A DNA stretch of 64,000 nt, taken from NCBI RefSeq assembly GCF_001022965.1, contig NZ_LECZ01000025.1, positions 1-64,000 on the forward strand, in the 5' to 3' direction. The notes beneath the pieces were generated by a model. The model saw only the letters and a program-made list of their open reading frames with translations, did not search any database and was not told where the DNA came from. The stretch comes from Enterobacter genomosp. O. Its GTDB lineage: Bacteria; Pseudomonadota; Gammaproteobacteria; Enterobacterales; Enterobacteriaceae. The position numbers and the translations under genes were made by a program. Of this stretch, positions 28,981-36,583 are shown one piece after another. Numbering within the stretch: position 1 is the stretch's first letter; each line of letters begins with the position of its first letter.

Positions 28981-30096
28981 ATGTCGAACATACAATTGAG
29001 GAATGTCACCAAGCGCTTTGGCGACACCGTCACGCTCCACAACGTTAATCTTGATATTGAGGACGGTGAGTTTGCCGTATTCGTCGGGCCTTCCGGCTGT
29101 GGCAAATCCACTATGCTGCGCATGATTGCCGGGCTGGAGGAGATAAGCGAGGGTGAAGTGCTGATCGGTAACGAGGTGATGAACGACATCGCCCCTTCCC
29201 ATCGGGGTGTGGCGATGGTCTTTCAGTCCTACGCGCTCTATCCGCATATGACGGTGGCCGAAAACATGGGCTACGGGCTGAAGGTGAATAAAGTGCCGAA
29301 AGATCAGATCCGCCATCAGGTTGAGATGGTCGCCAAAACGCTGCAGCTCTCCCACCTGCTGGACCGTAAGCCTAAACAGCTCTCCGGCGGCCAGCGCCAG
29401 CGCGTCGCGATTGGCCGCGCTATCGTGCGTAACCCGCGCGTCTTTATGTTCGATGAGCCGCTTTCCAACCTGGATGCCGAACTGCGCGTGGAGATGCGCC
29501 TGCACCTCGCTCGCCTGCACCAGGAGCTGAAAACCACCATGGTGTATGTCACCCACGATCAGATTGAGGCCATGACGCTGGCCGATAAAATTGTGGTGAT
29601 GAACTACGGCAAAGTGGAGCAGATGGGCGCGCCGATGGATCTCTACTACAAGCCGGTGAACAGGTTCGTGGCCGGTTTTATCGGCTCGCCGAAGATGAAC
29701 TTCATGCCGGCCACGGTTGAAGCATGGCAGCCGGGCGCGTTGACGGTGAGATTGTCACAGCAGAAATCACTGACGCTCGCCGTGACCACCACGCCGCTGC
29801 AGCCGGGCAGTCAGGTCACGCTGGGCATCCGTCCGGAACATTTAACCACTGACCTTCGCCTGGGCACACCGCTGGAGTTTCACTGCGAAGTGGTTGAACG
29901 ACTCGGGAACAACACCTATCTGTTTGGCCAGTGTTATGGCCACGATAACGTCAAAATCTTGCTGCCGGGGGACGTTAAATTCGCCCCGTGGCAGAAGATA
30001 GACGTGGCCTTTGACGATCGCCACTGCATGGTCTTTGACGAGCAGGATGTCCGGGTGAGCGCGGATATCGAAGATGCGGTGCGTTCGGTGGCTTAA
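28981..30096 (+). CDS. ganK: Sugar ABC transporter ATPase GanK (MsmX/MalK-like)
   Basis: A 371-residue ATPase energising GanFG. Walker A GPSGCGKST (about residues 36-44), Q-loop VFQSYALYPHM, signature LSGGQRQRVAIGRA, Walker B VFMFDEPLSNLD and switch His in YVTHDQ are all present. The C-terminal TOBE/regulatory part (GIRPEHL, then FGQCYG) is MalK-like. ATG 28981 follows the GGGGAAC leader. It is divergent from ganE and its 3' end overlaps the end of hpxK by 4 bases, with no terminator between. Confidence 0.9.
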   Translation: MSNIQLRNVTKRFGDTVTLHNVNLDIEDGEFAVFVGPSGCGKSTMLRMIAGLEEISEGEVLIGNEVMNDIAPSHRGVAMVFQSYALYPHMTVAENMGYGLKVNKVPKDQIRHQVEMVAKTLQLSHLLDRKPKQLSGGQRQRVAIGRAIVRNPRVFMFDEPLSNLDAELRVEMRLHLARLHQELKTTMVYVTHDQIEAMTLADKIVVMNYGKVEQMGAPMDLYYKPVNRFVAGFIGSPKMNFMPATVEAWQPGALTVRLSQQKSLTLAVTTTPLQPGSQVTLGIRPEHLTTDLRLGTPLEFHCEVVERLGNNTYLFGQCYGHDNVKILLPGDVKFAPWQKIDVAFDDRHCMVFDEQDVRVSADIEDAVRSVA

Positions 30097-31331
30097 CGCG
30101 CGCCACCGTCAGCCAGCTTTCTCACCGCCCGCCCAAACGCCTCGATCGCCAGGGCAACATCCTCAGCCATCACCGATTCCGCAGGATGGTGGCTGATGCC
30201 CCCTTTGCAGCGCACAAACAGCATGCCGACCGGCCAGCGTTCTGCCAGCGCGATGGTGTCGTGCCCGGCGCCGCTGGGCAGCGATAACGCACGCCCCTGC
30301 ACCGACGTAACGGCGTCCCCCAGCAGATGCCTCAAGCGCGCATCGCACGGCGTGGCGGCGATCCGGTAATACTCCTCGGCGCCAAAGCTCATCCCGCGGC
30401 GGGCGGCTATCGTCTGCGCCTGCGCCAGCAGTTCAGTAAGCAGCGCGTCAAGCGGGGCATCCTGCGGGCCGCGAATATCCAGCGAGAGCGCAACCTCGCC
30501 GGGGATCACGTTGACCGCACCGGGCAGGCAGCGCAGTTCGCCCACCGTCGCCACCAGATTCCCGCCGCGCTGTCGGGTGGTGTTTTCAATCAGCACCATC
30601 CATTCGGCGGCGGCGGCCAGGGCATCTTTACGGTGATTCATCGGCACGGTGCCCGCGTGTCCGGCCTCGCCGGTAAAGCGGCAGCTGAGGCGGCGCGCGC
30701 CGTTGATGTCTTCCACCACCCCCAGCGCCAGCCCTTCCTGCTCCAGGCACGGTCCCTGTTCGATATGCAGCTCCAGACAGGCGCTGAAATCGTCCTGATG
30801 GCGTGCCGCCAGCGCCACGCGGGCGGGGTCGAGCCCGGCCTGCACCATCGCCTGCGCCACGCTGATGCCGTGAGCATCACAGGTCTCCAGCCAGCCCTGC
30901 GGCCAGGTGCCCGTAATGCCCCGGCTGCCTAACAGGGTGATCCCAAAACGGGTTCCCTCTTCGTCGCCAAAGCCGACAATCTCAATCGCCTGGGCCAGAT
31001 GCAGCCCCTGCTGGTGCAGGCTGTCCACCACCTCAATGGCCGCGAGCACGCCGAGCATGCCGTCGTAGCGCCCGGCGTTGCGCACAGTGTCCAGATGCGA
31101 GCCGAGCAGCACCGCCTTCGCGCCCTCCTGCTGGCCTTCATAGCGTCCACAGATATTGCCCACGCTGTCCTGCCAGACGGTCATCCCCGCCTGGCGCATC
31201 CACTCGCCGACCAGCTGGTTGGCCTGCAAATGCTGCGCCGAGAGGTACACCCTCGTCAGCGCATCCGGGGTTTCGCTGATGGCGGCCAGCGCGTCGGCAC
31301 GCGCCATCACCCGTTCTGCCGCCGGGCTCAT
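30093..31331 (-). CDS. hpxK: Allantoate amidohydrolase HpxK
   Basis: M20-family metal amidohydrolase, 412 residues, converting allantoate to ureidoglycine with release of ammonia and CO2. Metal ligands are in LLGSHLDTVRNAGRYDG (His, Asp), GDEEGTRFG (Glu) and CLELHIEQGP (His). The lid domain begins near GARRLSCRFTGEAGHAGT. Its ATG overlaps the hpxJ stop (ATGA), so it is the last gene of hpxFGHIJK. Confidence 0.92.
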   Translation of the reverse strand: MSPAAERVMARADALAAISETPDALTRVYLSAQHLQANQLVGEWMRQAGMTVWQDSVGNICGRYEGQQEGAKAVLLGSHLDTVRNAGRYDGMLGVLAAIEVVDSLHQQGLHLAQAIEIVGFGDEEGTRFGITLLGSRGITGTWPQGWLETCDAHGISVAQAMVQAGLDPARVALAARHQDDFSACLELHIEQGPCLEQEGLALGVVEDINGARRLSCRFTGEAGHAGTVPMNHRKDALAAAAEWMVLIENTTRQRGGNLVATVGELRCLPGAVNVIPGEVALSLDIRGPQDAPLDALLTELLAQAQTIAARRGMSFGAEEYYRIAATPCDARLRHLLGDAVTSVQGRALSLPSGAGHDTIALAERWPVGMLFVRCKGGISHHPAESVMAEDVALAIEAFGRAVRKLADGGAR

Positions 31332-32569
31332 TGCGGCGTCTCACTGCGATAGTGATCCCACGCGGCCTGCATCGCCGCCCCCTGCGTGGTCGTGAACTTC
31401 AGGTAGTTCAGCACCGACTCCAGCGCGCTCAGGGTGGTCATCACGCAGTCCTTGCGCGCGTTATAGCCCATGGTGCCAATGCGCCACACTTTGCCGTGCA
31501 GCGGGCCAAACGAGGTGCCGATTTCAATCCCGAAATCCTCCAGCATCAGCTTGCGCACCTGGTCGCCGTTGACGCCCTGCGGTATCACCACGCCCAGCAC
31601 GTTGTTCATCTTATGCTTCAGATCGCCGAAGGTCTCCAGCCCCATTGCCTGAATGCCCTTCAGCAGCGCATCGCCGTGCAGCTTGTGGCGGGCGATGCCG
31701 TTATCCAGCCCTTCCTGCAGGATCAGCCGCGCGCATTCGCGGGCGCCGAACAGCGCGGTCGTGGCTTCGGTGTGGTGGTTCAGCCGCTCCGGGCCCCAGT
31801 AGTCCATCACCATGCCGAGATCGAAGTAGTTGGAGTAGATCATCTCCTCATCGCCGTCACGGTGGGCGTCGGTGCGAATGCCTTCTTCAACGCATTTGCG
31901 GCGGCGGATCGCCTCCTCCATGCGCGCGCTCAGGGTGATCGGCGACGTGCCCGACGGGCCGCCGAGGCACTTCTGCATCCCGGCCGACACCGCGTCCAGC
32001 TCCCAGGCGTCGGTCTCCAGCGCGTTGCCGCCGAGCGACGCGGTGGCGTCGGTGTAGAACAGCACGTCGTAGCGGCGGCAGATGGCCCCAAGCTCCGCAA
32101 GTGGCTGCAGCATGGTGGTGGAGGTGTCGCCCTGCACGGTCAGCAGCAGGCGCGGACGAATACGCTTGATCGCATCCTCCACCTGATCCGGGGTAAACAC
32201 CTCGCCCCACGGTACCTCGATGGTATGCACCTCTGCCCGACAGCGGCGGGCTATTTCGCACAGCAGGTGACCAAAGCGGCCAAAGACCGGCACCAGCACC
32301 TTATCTCCCGGGCGAATGGCGGAGACCAGAACCGCTTCAATTCCCGCGCGGGAGGTGCCGTCCACCAGCATCGTCCAGCGGTTTTCGGTGCGAAACACCC
32401 CGCGATAGAGCGCCATCACCTCGTTCATGTAGTGGGTCATGGCCGGATCGTACTGGCCGATCAGCTGGCTCGACATGGCGCGCAGCACGCGCGGGTCGGC
32501 GTTGATCGGGCCCGGCCCCATCAGCAGGCGCTGGGGCGGATTGATTTGCGGAAAATGTGCGATATCCAT
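31328..32569 (-). CDS. hpxJ: Ureidoglycine-glyoxylate aminotransferase HpxJ
   Basis: PLP-dependent fold-type I aminotransferase (PucG/alanine-glyoxylate aminotransferase type), 413 residues. It should transfer the amino group of ureidoglycine to glyoxylate, giving oxalurate and glycine. LLMGPGPINADPRVL is the N-terminal family motif; the PLP Lys lies in SAGMQKCLGGPSG and the preceding Asp in FYTDATASLGG. It is coupled to hpxK by a 4-base overlap and follows the transporter genes. Confidence 0.92.
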   Translation of the reverse strand: MDIAHFPQINPPQRLLMGPGPINADPRVLRAMSSQLIGQYDPAMTHYMNEVMALYRGVFRTENRWTMLVDGTSRAGIEAVLVSAIRPGDKVLVPVFGRFGHLLCEIARRCRAEVHTIEVPWGEVFTPDQVEDAIKRIRPRLLLTVQGDTSTTMLQPLAELGAICRRYDVLFYTDATASLGGNALETDAWELDAVSAGMQKCLGGPSGTSPITLSARMEEAIRRRKCVEEGIRTDAHRDGDEEMIYSNYFDLGMVMDYWGPERLNHHTEATTALFGARECARLILQEGLDNGIARHKLHGDALLKGIQAMGLETFGDLKHKMNNVLGVVIPQGVNGDQVRKLMLEDFGIEIGTSFGPLHGKVWRIGTMGYNARKDCVMTTLSALESVLNYLKFTTTQGAAMQAAWDHYRSETPQ

Positions 32570-32582
32570 TGTTAAGTCCTTA

Positions 32583-33320
32583 TCAGTTGAGGCCGCGCAC
32601 GGAGGAGATGAACTGCTTCAGTTCGGTGGTCTGCGGGTTGGCGAACAGCGTTTTGCTGTCGCCCTGCTCCCAGACTTTCCCCTGGTGCATAAACACCACG
32701 CGGTCGCCCACTTCACGGGCAAAATTCATTTCATGGGTAACAAGTATCAGCGTCATCCCCTCGGCCGCCAGCTGCTCCAGCACCTTGAGCACTTCGCCCA
32801 CCAGCTCCGGGTCGAGCGCGGAGGTGATCTCGTCACACAGTAATACTTTAGGCGACATCGCCAGCGCCCGGGCTATCGCCACGCGCTGCTGCTGGCCGCC
32901 TGAGAGGCTCGACGGGTAGTAATCCAGACGATCGCCTAAGCCCACTTTCTCCAGCATCTGCTGCGCCAGCTCGCGGCATTCGGCGGCGCTTTTCTTCAGC
33001 ACACGACGCGGGGCCAGCATCACGTTTTCCAGCGCCGTCATGTGCGGGAACAGGTTGAAGCTCTGGAACACCATCCCGACCGAGCGGCTGATTTCACGCG
33101 CCTGAGAATCCCGGTCGGTAATGGTCATGCCGCCGAGCTTGATGCTGCCGTCCTGATACCCTTCCAGCCCGTTGATGCAGCGCAGCAGCGTGCTTTTACC
33201 CGATCCGCTGCGCCCGATAATGGAGATCACCTGGCCCATGTCGATATCCAGATCGACGCCCTTGAGCACGTGGTTATCGCCGTAGTACTTCTGCACCTGA
33301 TTAATGGTGATGAGAGGCAT
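32583..33320 (-). CDS. hpxI: Polar amino-acid-type ABC ATPase HpxI
   Basis: A 245-residue ATPase of the polar amino acid uptake family: Walker A GRSGSGKST, Q-loop VFQSFNLFPHMTALEN, signature SLSGGQQQRVAIARA, Walker B VLLCDEITSALD, switch His in VTHEM. It powers the HpxG/HpxH permeases. ATG 33320 overlaps the end of hpxH by 20 bases. The substrate is inferred from context to be a purine-pathway intermediate such as allantoate or oxalurate. Confidence 0.92.
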   Translation of the reverse strand: MPLITINQVQKYYGDNHVLKGVDLDIDMGQVISIIGRSGSGKSTLLRCINGLEGYQDGSIKLGGMTITDRDSQAREISRSVGMVFQSFNLFPHMTALENVMLAPRRVLKKSAAECRELAQQMLEKVGLGDRLDYYPSSLSGGQQQRVAIARALAMSPKVLLCDEITSALDPELVGEVLKVLEQLAAEGMTLILVTHEMNFAREVGDRVVFMHQGKVWEQGDSKTLFANPQTTELKQFISSVRGLN

Positions 33321-33960
33321 TGAATTTCGTCTCCAGATAGCGGCTGTAGCGCGACAGCGGATAACACAGAATAAAGTAGCCGAGCGCCACCAGCGCAAAG
33401 ACCTTAAACGGCTGATAGGTCACGTTGGTCAGCATCGTCCCGGCCTTGGTCAGCTCGATAAAGCCGATAATCGAAGCCAGCGCGGTGCCCTTGATCACCT
33501 GCACGGCAAAGCCGACCGTCGGGGCGATGCCGATGCGCAGCGCCTGCGGGGCGACCACGCGAAACAGGGTCTGGCCGAAGGTCAGCCCCAGACAGCGCGA
33601 CGCTTCCCACTGCCCTTTTGGCAAGGCGCGAATACTGCCAAACCAGATGTCGAGCAGAAACGCGCTGGTGTAGAACGTCAGCGCCAGCGAGGCGGCGGTC
33701 CACGGCGAGACGTCGATACCGAACAGCGCCACGCCGAAGAAGGCCAGAAACAGCTGCATCAGCAGCGGCGTGCCCTGGAACAGCTCAATGTAGCCGCGGA
33801 TGATGCGCTTCACCGTGCGCCCGCCCGTCAGGCGCAGCAGCAGGAGCGGCAGGGTCACCACCGCCCCGCCGACAAACGCCACCAGCGACAGCAGCACCGT
33901 CCAGCGCCCGGCCAGCAGCAGATTGCGAATAATGTCCCAGTCGGTAAAGGTGGTCATCAT
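33301..33960 (-). CDS. hpxH: ABC transporter permease HpxH
   Basis: A 219-residue HisM/GlnP-type permease with about five membrane helices and the conserved loop SIRALPKGQWEASRCLGLTFGQTL. It forms a pair with HpxG. Its ATGATG start overlaps the hpxG stop, implying translational coupling. Confidence 0.9.
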   Translation of the reverse strand: MMTTFTDWDIIRNLLLAGRWTVLLSLVAFVGGAVVTLPLLLLRLTGGRTVKRIIRGYIELFQGTPLLMQLFLAFFGVALFGIDVSPWTAASLALTFYTSAFLLDIWFGSIRALPKGQWEASRCLGLTFGQTLFRVVAPQALRIGIAPTVGFAVQVIKGTALASIIGFIELTKAGTMLTNVTYQPFKVFALVALGYFILCYPLSRYSRYLETKFNASHHH

Positions 33961-34622
33961 GCCTGCACCCCCAGCCATTTGCGTCCCGCCGCCATCATCA
34001 GCTGGCGCAGGGTAATCGACAGCGCCAGGTAAATGCCGGTGGTCACCAGATAGACCTCAAAGCTTAAAAACGTTCTCGACTGGATCAGGTTGGCGGCAAA
34101 GGTCAGCTCTTCATACGAGACCTGCGACACCACCGACGAGCCGAGCATCACGATAATGCACTGGCTTACCAGCGCCGGGTAAATGCGCTGCAGCGCGGGC
34201 GGCAGCACCACGCGAATAAAGGTCTGCAGGCGGGTGAGGCCCAGCACGCGTCCGGCTTCCCACTGCCCTTTCGGCGTAACCTGAATGCCCGCGCGGATAA
34301 TCTCGGTGCTGTAGGCGCCAAGGTTCACGACCATGGCCAGCAGCGCCGCTTCCCCCGCCGTCATCTTCAGCCCCAGATTCGGCAGGCCGAAGACGATGAA
34401 AAACAGCTGCACCACAAACGGCGTGTTGCGGATGATCTCCACGTACGCGCCCCAGATCCGGCTGTACCACGTTGGGCGCGCGCTGCGGATTGCCGCCCCG
34501 AAAATGCCTGTCGCCAGGCCGCCCACGGTCGCCATTACCGTCAGCTGAATAGTGACCCAAAGCCCCGCCAGCAGCTCCGGCCAGTGCGGCCAGAGCGCGG
34601 AAAAATCAAGTTGCTCCGTCAT
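33957..34622 (-). CDS. hpxG: ABC transporter permease HpxG
   Basis: A 221-residue HisQ/GlnP-type permease with the loop GIQVTPKGQWEAGRVLGLTRLQTF that contacts the ATPase. ATG 34622 lies 4 bases after the hpxF stop; an upstream ATG at 34637 would start inside hpxF and is less likely. Part of the hpxFGHI uptake system. Confidence 0.9.
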   Translation of the reverse strand: MTEQLDFSALWPHWPELLAGLWVTIQLTVMATVGGLATGIFGAAIRSARPTWYSRIWGAYVEIIRNTPFVVQLFFIVFGLPNLGLKMTAGEAALLAMVVNLGAYSTEIIRAGIQVTPKGQWEAGRVLGLTRLQTFIRVVLPPALQRIYPALVSQCIIVMLGSSVVSQVSYEELTFAANLIQSRTFLSFEVYLVTTGIYLALSITLRQLMMAAGRKWLGVQA

Positions 34623-34626
34623 CGGC

Positions 34627-35409
34627 TCAGGCGCCAAGGTTGGCCGGCAGCGGAGCCTTCAGCCACTGCTCGGACAGGCCGTTCAGCGTGCCGTCCTTAA
34701 TGCCCTGCTCAATCAGCGCGTCCACTTTTGCCTTCAGGGCCGGTTCGTTCTTCTTCAGGCCAATAAAGCACGGCGAGTCTTTCAGCATAAAGCTCGGCAC
34801 CGGGGCTTTAGCCGCGTTCTGGCGCGAAATGGCCGCCACCACGAGGTTGCCGGTTGCCACGTACTGCACCTGTCCGGAGAGGTAGGCGGAGAGCGTGGTG
34901 TTATTGTCTTCGTAGCGCTTCACGTCCGCGTCTTTCGGCGCGAGGCTGGTCAGCACCATGTCCTCCACCGCCCCGCGCGTCACGCCGATGGTTTTTCCGC
35001 TCAGCGCGGCGGCATCTTTCAGCTCGGCCCCTTTCGGGCCAAACACGCCGAGGAAGAACGGCGCGTAGGCGCGGCTAAAGTCGATCACCTTCTCGCGCTC
35101 CGGGTTTTTGCCGAGGCTTGAAATGACCAGATCCACCTTATCGGTTTGCAGGTACGGCACGCGGTTGGCGCTGGTCACCGGCACCAGCTGCAGCTTGAGC
35201 TTCATCTGTTTGGCCAGGTAATGCGCCATGTCGATGTCATAGCCCTGCGGCTGAAGATCGGTCCCCACCGAGCCAAACGGCGGGAAATCCTGCGGAACGG
35301 CAACGCGGAGGGTGCCGCGCTTCTCGATATCCTGAAGCTGGTCTGCCTTCGCGGGCAGCTGTGTGAAGAGACATGCGGCCCCGGCCAGTGCAATCAACAA
35401 TTTTTTCAT
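34627..35409 (-). CDS. hpxF: Periplasmic solute-binding protein HpxF
   Basis: A 260-residue family-3 binding protein with signal peptide MKKLLIALAGAACLFTQLPAKA. The mature part begins QLQDIEKRGTLRVAVPQDFPPFG; GYDIDMAHYLA and SSLGKNPEREKVIDFSRAY are family blocks. First gene of hpxFGHIJK, behind a consensus sigma-54 promoter. ATG 35409 follows GGGGAAG. The ligand is inferred from the pathway only. Confidence 0.9.
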   Translation of the reverse strand: MKKLLIALAGAACLFTQLPAKADQLQDIEKRGTLRVAVPQDFPPFGSVGTDLQPQGYDIDMAHYLAKQMKLKLQLVPVTSANRVPYLQTDKVDLVISSLGKNPEREKVIDFSRAYAPFFLGVFGPKGAELKDAAALSGKTIGVTRGAVEDMVLTSLAPKDADVKRYEDNNTTLSAYLSGQVQYVATGNLVVAAISRQNAAKAPVPSFMLKDSPCFIGLKKNEPALKAKVDALIEQGIKDGTLNGLSEQWLKAPLPANLGA

Positions 35410-35432
35410 GGTGCTTCCCCGTAACGTTAACA

Positions 35433-35448
35433 TGAAACAAAAGATTCT
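35433..35448 (-). promoter_or_regulatory. Candidate HpxU operator at hpxF
   Basis: On the minus strand AGAATCTTTTGTTTCA matches the element TGAAACTTTTCTTTCA near hpxW at 13 of 16 bases, with an identical 12-mer CTTTTGTTTCAT shared with the copy before hpxU. It lies just downstream of the expected hpxF transcription start, where a bound repressor would block. Confidence 0.45.
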
Positions 35449-35461
35449 TTGAGTGTGATTT

Positions 35462-35477
35462 TGCAACTAATGTGCCA
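35462..35477 (-). promoter_or_regulatory. Sigma-54 promoter of hpxFGHIJK
   Basis: On the minus strand TGGCAC-ATTAG-TTGCA is a full match to the consensus, about 55 bases before the hpxF ATG. Two NtrC-like sites lie roughly 90-130 bases upstream. Confidence 0.85.
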
Positions 35478-35522
35478 GATAAGACGACGCGGGGAATTTT
35501 ATCTTAAAGCCTGATAAAACGC

Positions 35523-35559
35523 GGACGGGGCGAAAATGCTCTCCATTTTCGCCCCGTCC
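35523..35559 (-). terminator. Long hairpin after hpxU
   Basis: GGACGGGGCGAAAATG and CATTTTCGCCCCGTCC form a perfect 16-bp stem with a 5-base loop, between the hpxU stop and the hpxF promoter. There is no long T run on the minus strand, but the stem should separate the two units. Confidence 0.7.
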
Positions 35560-35563
35560 ATCT

Positions 35564-35596
35564 GCACCATTTTAATGCAAAGCACCAGCCTGATGC
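35564..35596. promoter_or_regulatory. Two NtrC-like sites upstream of hpxF
   Basis: GCACC-ATTTT-AATGC (35564-35578) and GCACC-AGCCT-GATGC (35582-35596) each match the NtrC half-site pattern GCACY-N5-RGTGC with one mismatch and are 18 bases apart centre to centre. Tandem sites at this distance from a sigma-54 promoter are typical NtrC enhancers. Confidence 0.55.
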
Positions 35597-35600
35597 CCCA

Positions 35601-36440
35601 TTATCGCTGTTCGAGCTCGTCCAGCTGCTGGTAGAGAGAGGCAATCTCGTGAATGCGCGGACGGCCTTTATCGAGGATCTCATGCAGAAAAGCGTTCGCC
35701 AGCAGGTTGATCAGGCTGTTGACCGATGAATAGCTGTCATAGGCCGAGACGCTGTCCAGCGGCGCGCAGAGCTGCCAGCTCGCCAGCGGAAACAGGCTGT
35801 GGGCCTGCGGCTCGCACATCAGCAGCACCGGAATGCCGCTGCTCTGAAGCTGCTGCATCAGCGGGCGGATAATGCGCGGGCGGCGGCGAAAGGCCATCAT
35901 GACCACCAGGTCGTCGGGGGTTAAATCCACCAGCTCCTCGCTCAGGCTCTGCCCCGGCTGCGGCAGCACCAGCACCTGACCACGCGCCTGCAGCAGCTGC
36001 TGGCGCAGGTGCAGCGCCGCCGGATAGGCGTTACGCATACCGATAATGACGATGCGCCGTGCCTTCACCATGCAGGCCATGGCGTCGGCAAACTGCTGCG
36101 CGTCGAGGGCATTGACCCACTGAGTCAGGTTCGCCATCTCCTGCTTATAGTGGCGCGCCAGCAGCGTGTTGCCCTGCACCGCGTCGCGGTTATCGGTGAG
36201 CGGCATTCCGCTCTGGCGCAGGGTGCGCAGTTCGTCGCGCATGTCCTTATATTTCTCATAGCCCAGCCGCTTAAACAGACGGCTGACCGTCGCTTTTGAT
36301 ACTCCGCTCAGCTGCGCCAGCTCGGCGCTGTTGTAGCTAATCAGGTCGTCAAAATGATCGAAAATAAAATCCGCCACCCGCTGCTCCTGCGGCGACAGCG
36401 ACGGATATTGTGCCTTCAGACGTTCATCCAACTGTTCCAT
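35601..36440 (-). CDS. hpxU: RpiR-family regulator (HpxU)
   Basis: A 279-residue regulator with an N-terminal RpiR helix-turn-helix (ELAQLSGVSKATVSRLFKRLGY, residues 40-61) and a C-terminal SIS sugar/ligand domain (RIVIIGMRNAYPAAL, then DLVVMMAFRRRPRIIRPLM). It lies between the divergent hpxFGHIJK and hpxWXYZ units, so it most likely controls both; the effector could be a late ureide. The symbol follows the Klebsiella hpx nomenclature as I recall it. A related element 9-24 bases before its start suggests autoregulation. Confidence 0.85.
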   Translation of the reverse strand: MEQLDERLKAQYPSLSPQEQRVADFIFDHFDDLISYNSAELAQLSGVSKATVSRLFKRLGYEKYKDMRDELRTLRQSGMPLTDNRDAVQGNTLLARHYKQEMANLTQWVNALDAQQFADAMACMVKARRIVIIGMRNAYPAALHLRQQLLQARGQVLVLPQPGQSLSEELVDLTPDDLVVMMAFRRRPRIIRPLMQQLQSSGIPVLLMCEPQAHSLFPLASWQLCAPLDSVSAYDSYSSVNSLINLLANAFLHEILDKGRPRIHEIASLYQQLDELEQR

Positions 36441-36448
36441 AGCGCCTC

Positions 36449-36464
36449 TGTAACTTTTGTTTCA
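36449..36464 (+). promoter_or_regulatory. Candidate HpxU operator at hpxU
   Basis: TGTAACTTTTGTTTCA matches the copy at 36513-36528 at 14 of 16 bases. Its position directly upstream of the hpxU start suggests autorepression. Nearby TGTACC/GGTACG arms (about 36471-36488) form a further inverted repeat. Confidence 0.45.
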
Positions 36465-36512
36465 TCACATTGTACCTTTTATGGTACGTATTCATTATAC
36501 ATGCCAGTTTAC

Positions 36513-36528
36513 TGAAACTTTTCTTTCA
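36513..36528 (+). promoter_or_regulatory. Candidate HpxU operator at hpxW
   Basis: TGAAA-CTTTTC-TTTCA, with CTGAAA/TTTCAG arms one base wider, is an inverted repeat ending 4 bases before the -24 element of the hpxW promoter. Confidence 0.5.
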
Positions 36529-36532
36529 GAAC

Positions 36533-36548
36533 TGGAACAGCTTTTGCA
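36533..36548 (+). promoter_or_regulatory. Sigma-54 promoter of hpxWXYZ
   Basis: TGGAAC-AGCTT-TTGCA matches the sigma-54 consensus with one mismatch and correct spacing, 35 bases before the hpxW ATG. Confidence 0.75.
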
Positions 36549-36583
36549 GCGCCTTGTGACCTTCAGGGTTATGAGGACTCTCT

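Noticed and set aside
31331-32575. Long open frame (about 414 codons) on the plus strand across hpxJ
   Set aside because: It is the antisense of a well-supported aminotransferase gene; its composition (Arg, His, Ala, Gln-rich) is that expected from high-GC third-position codons read backwards, and it matches no family.
36471-36488. GTACC/GGTAC inverted repeat as an NtrC site for hpxW
   Set aside because: The spacer is six instead of five bases and the half-sites lack the GCAC/GTGC core, so it was noted only as an inverted repeat.
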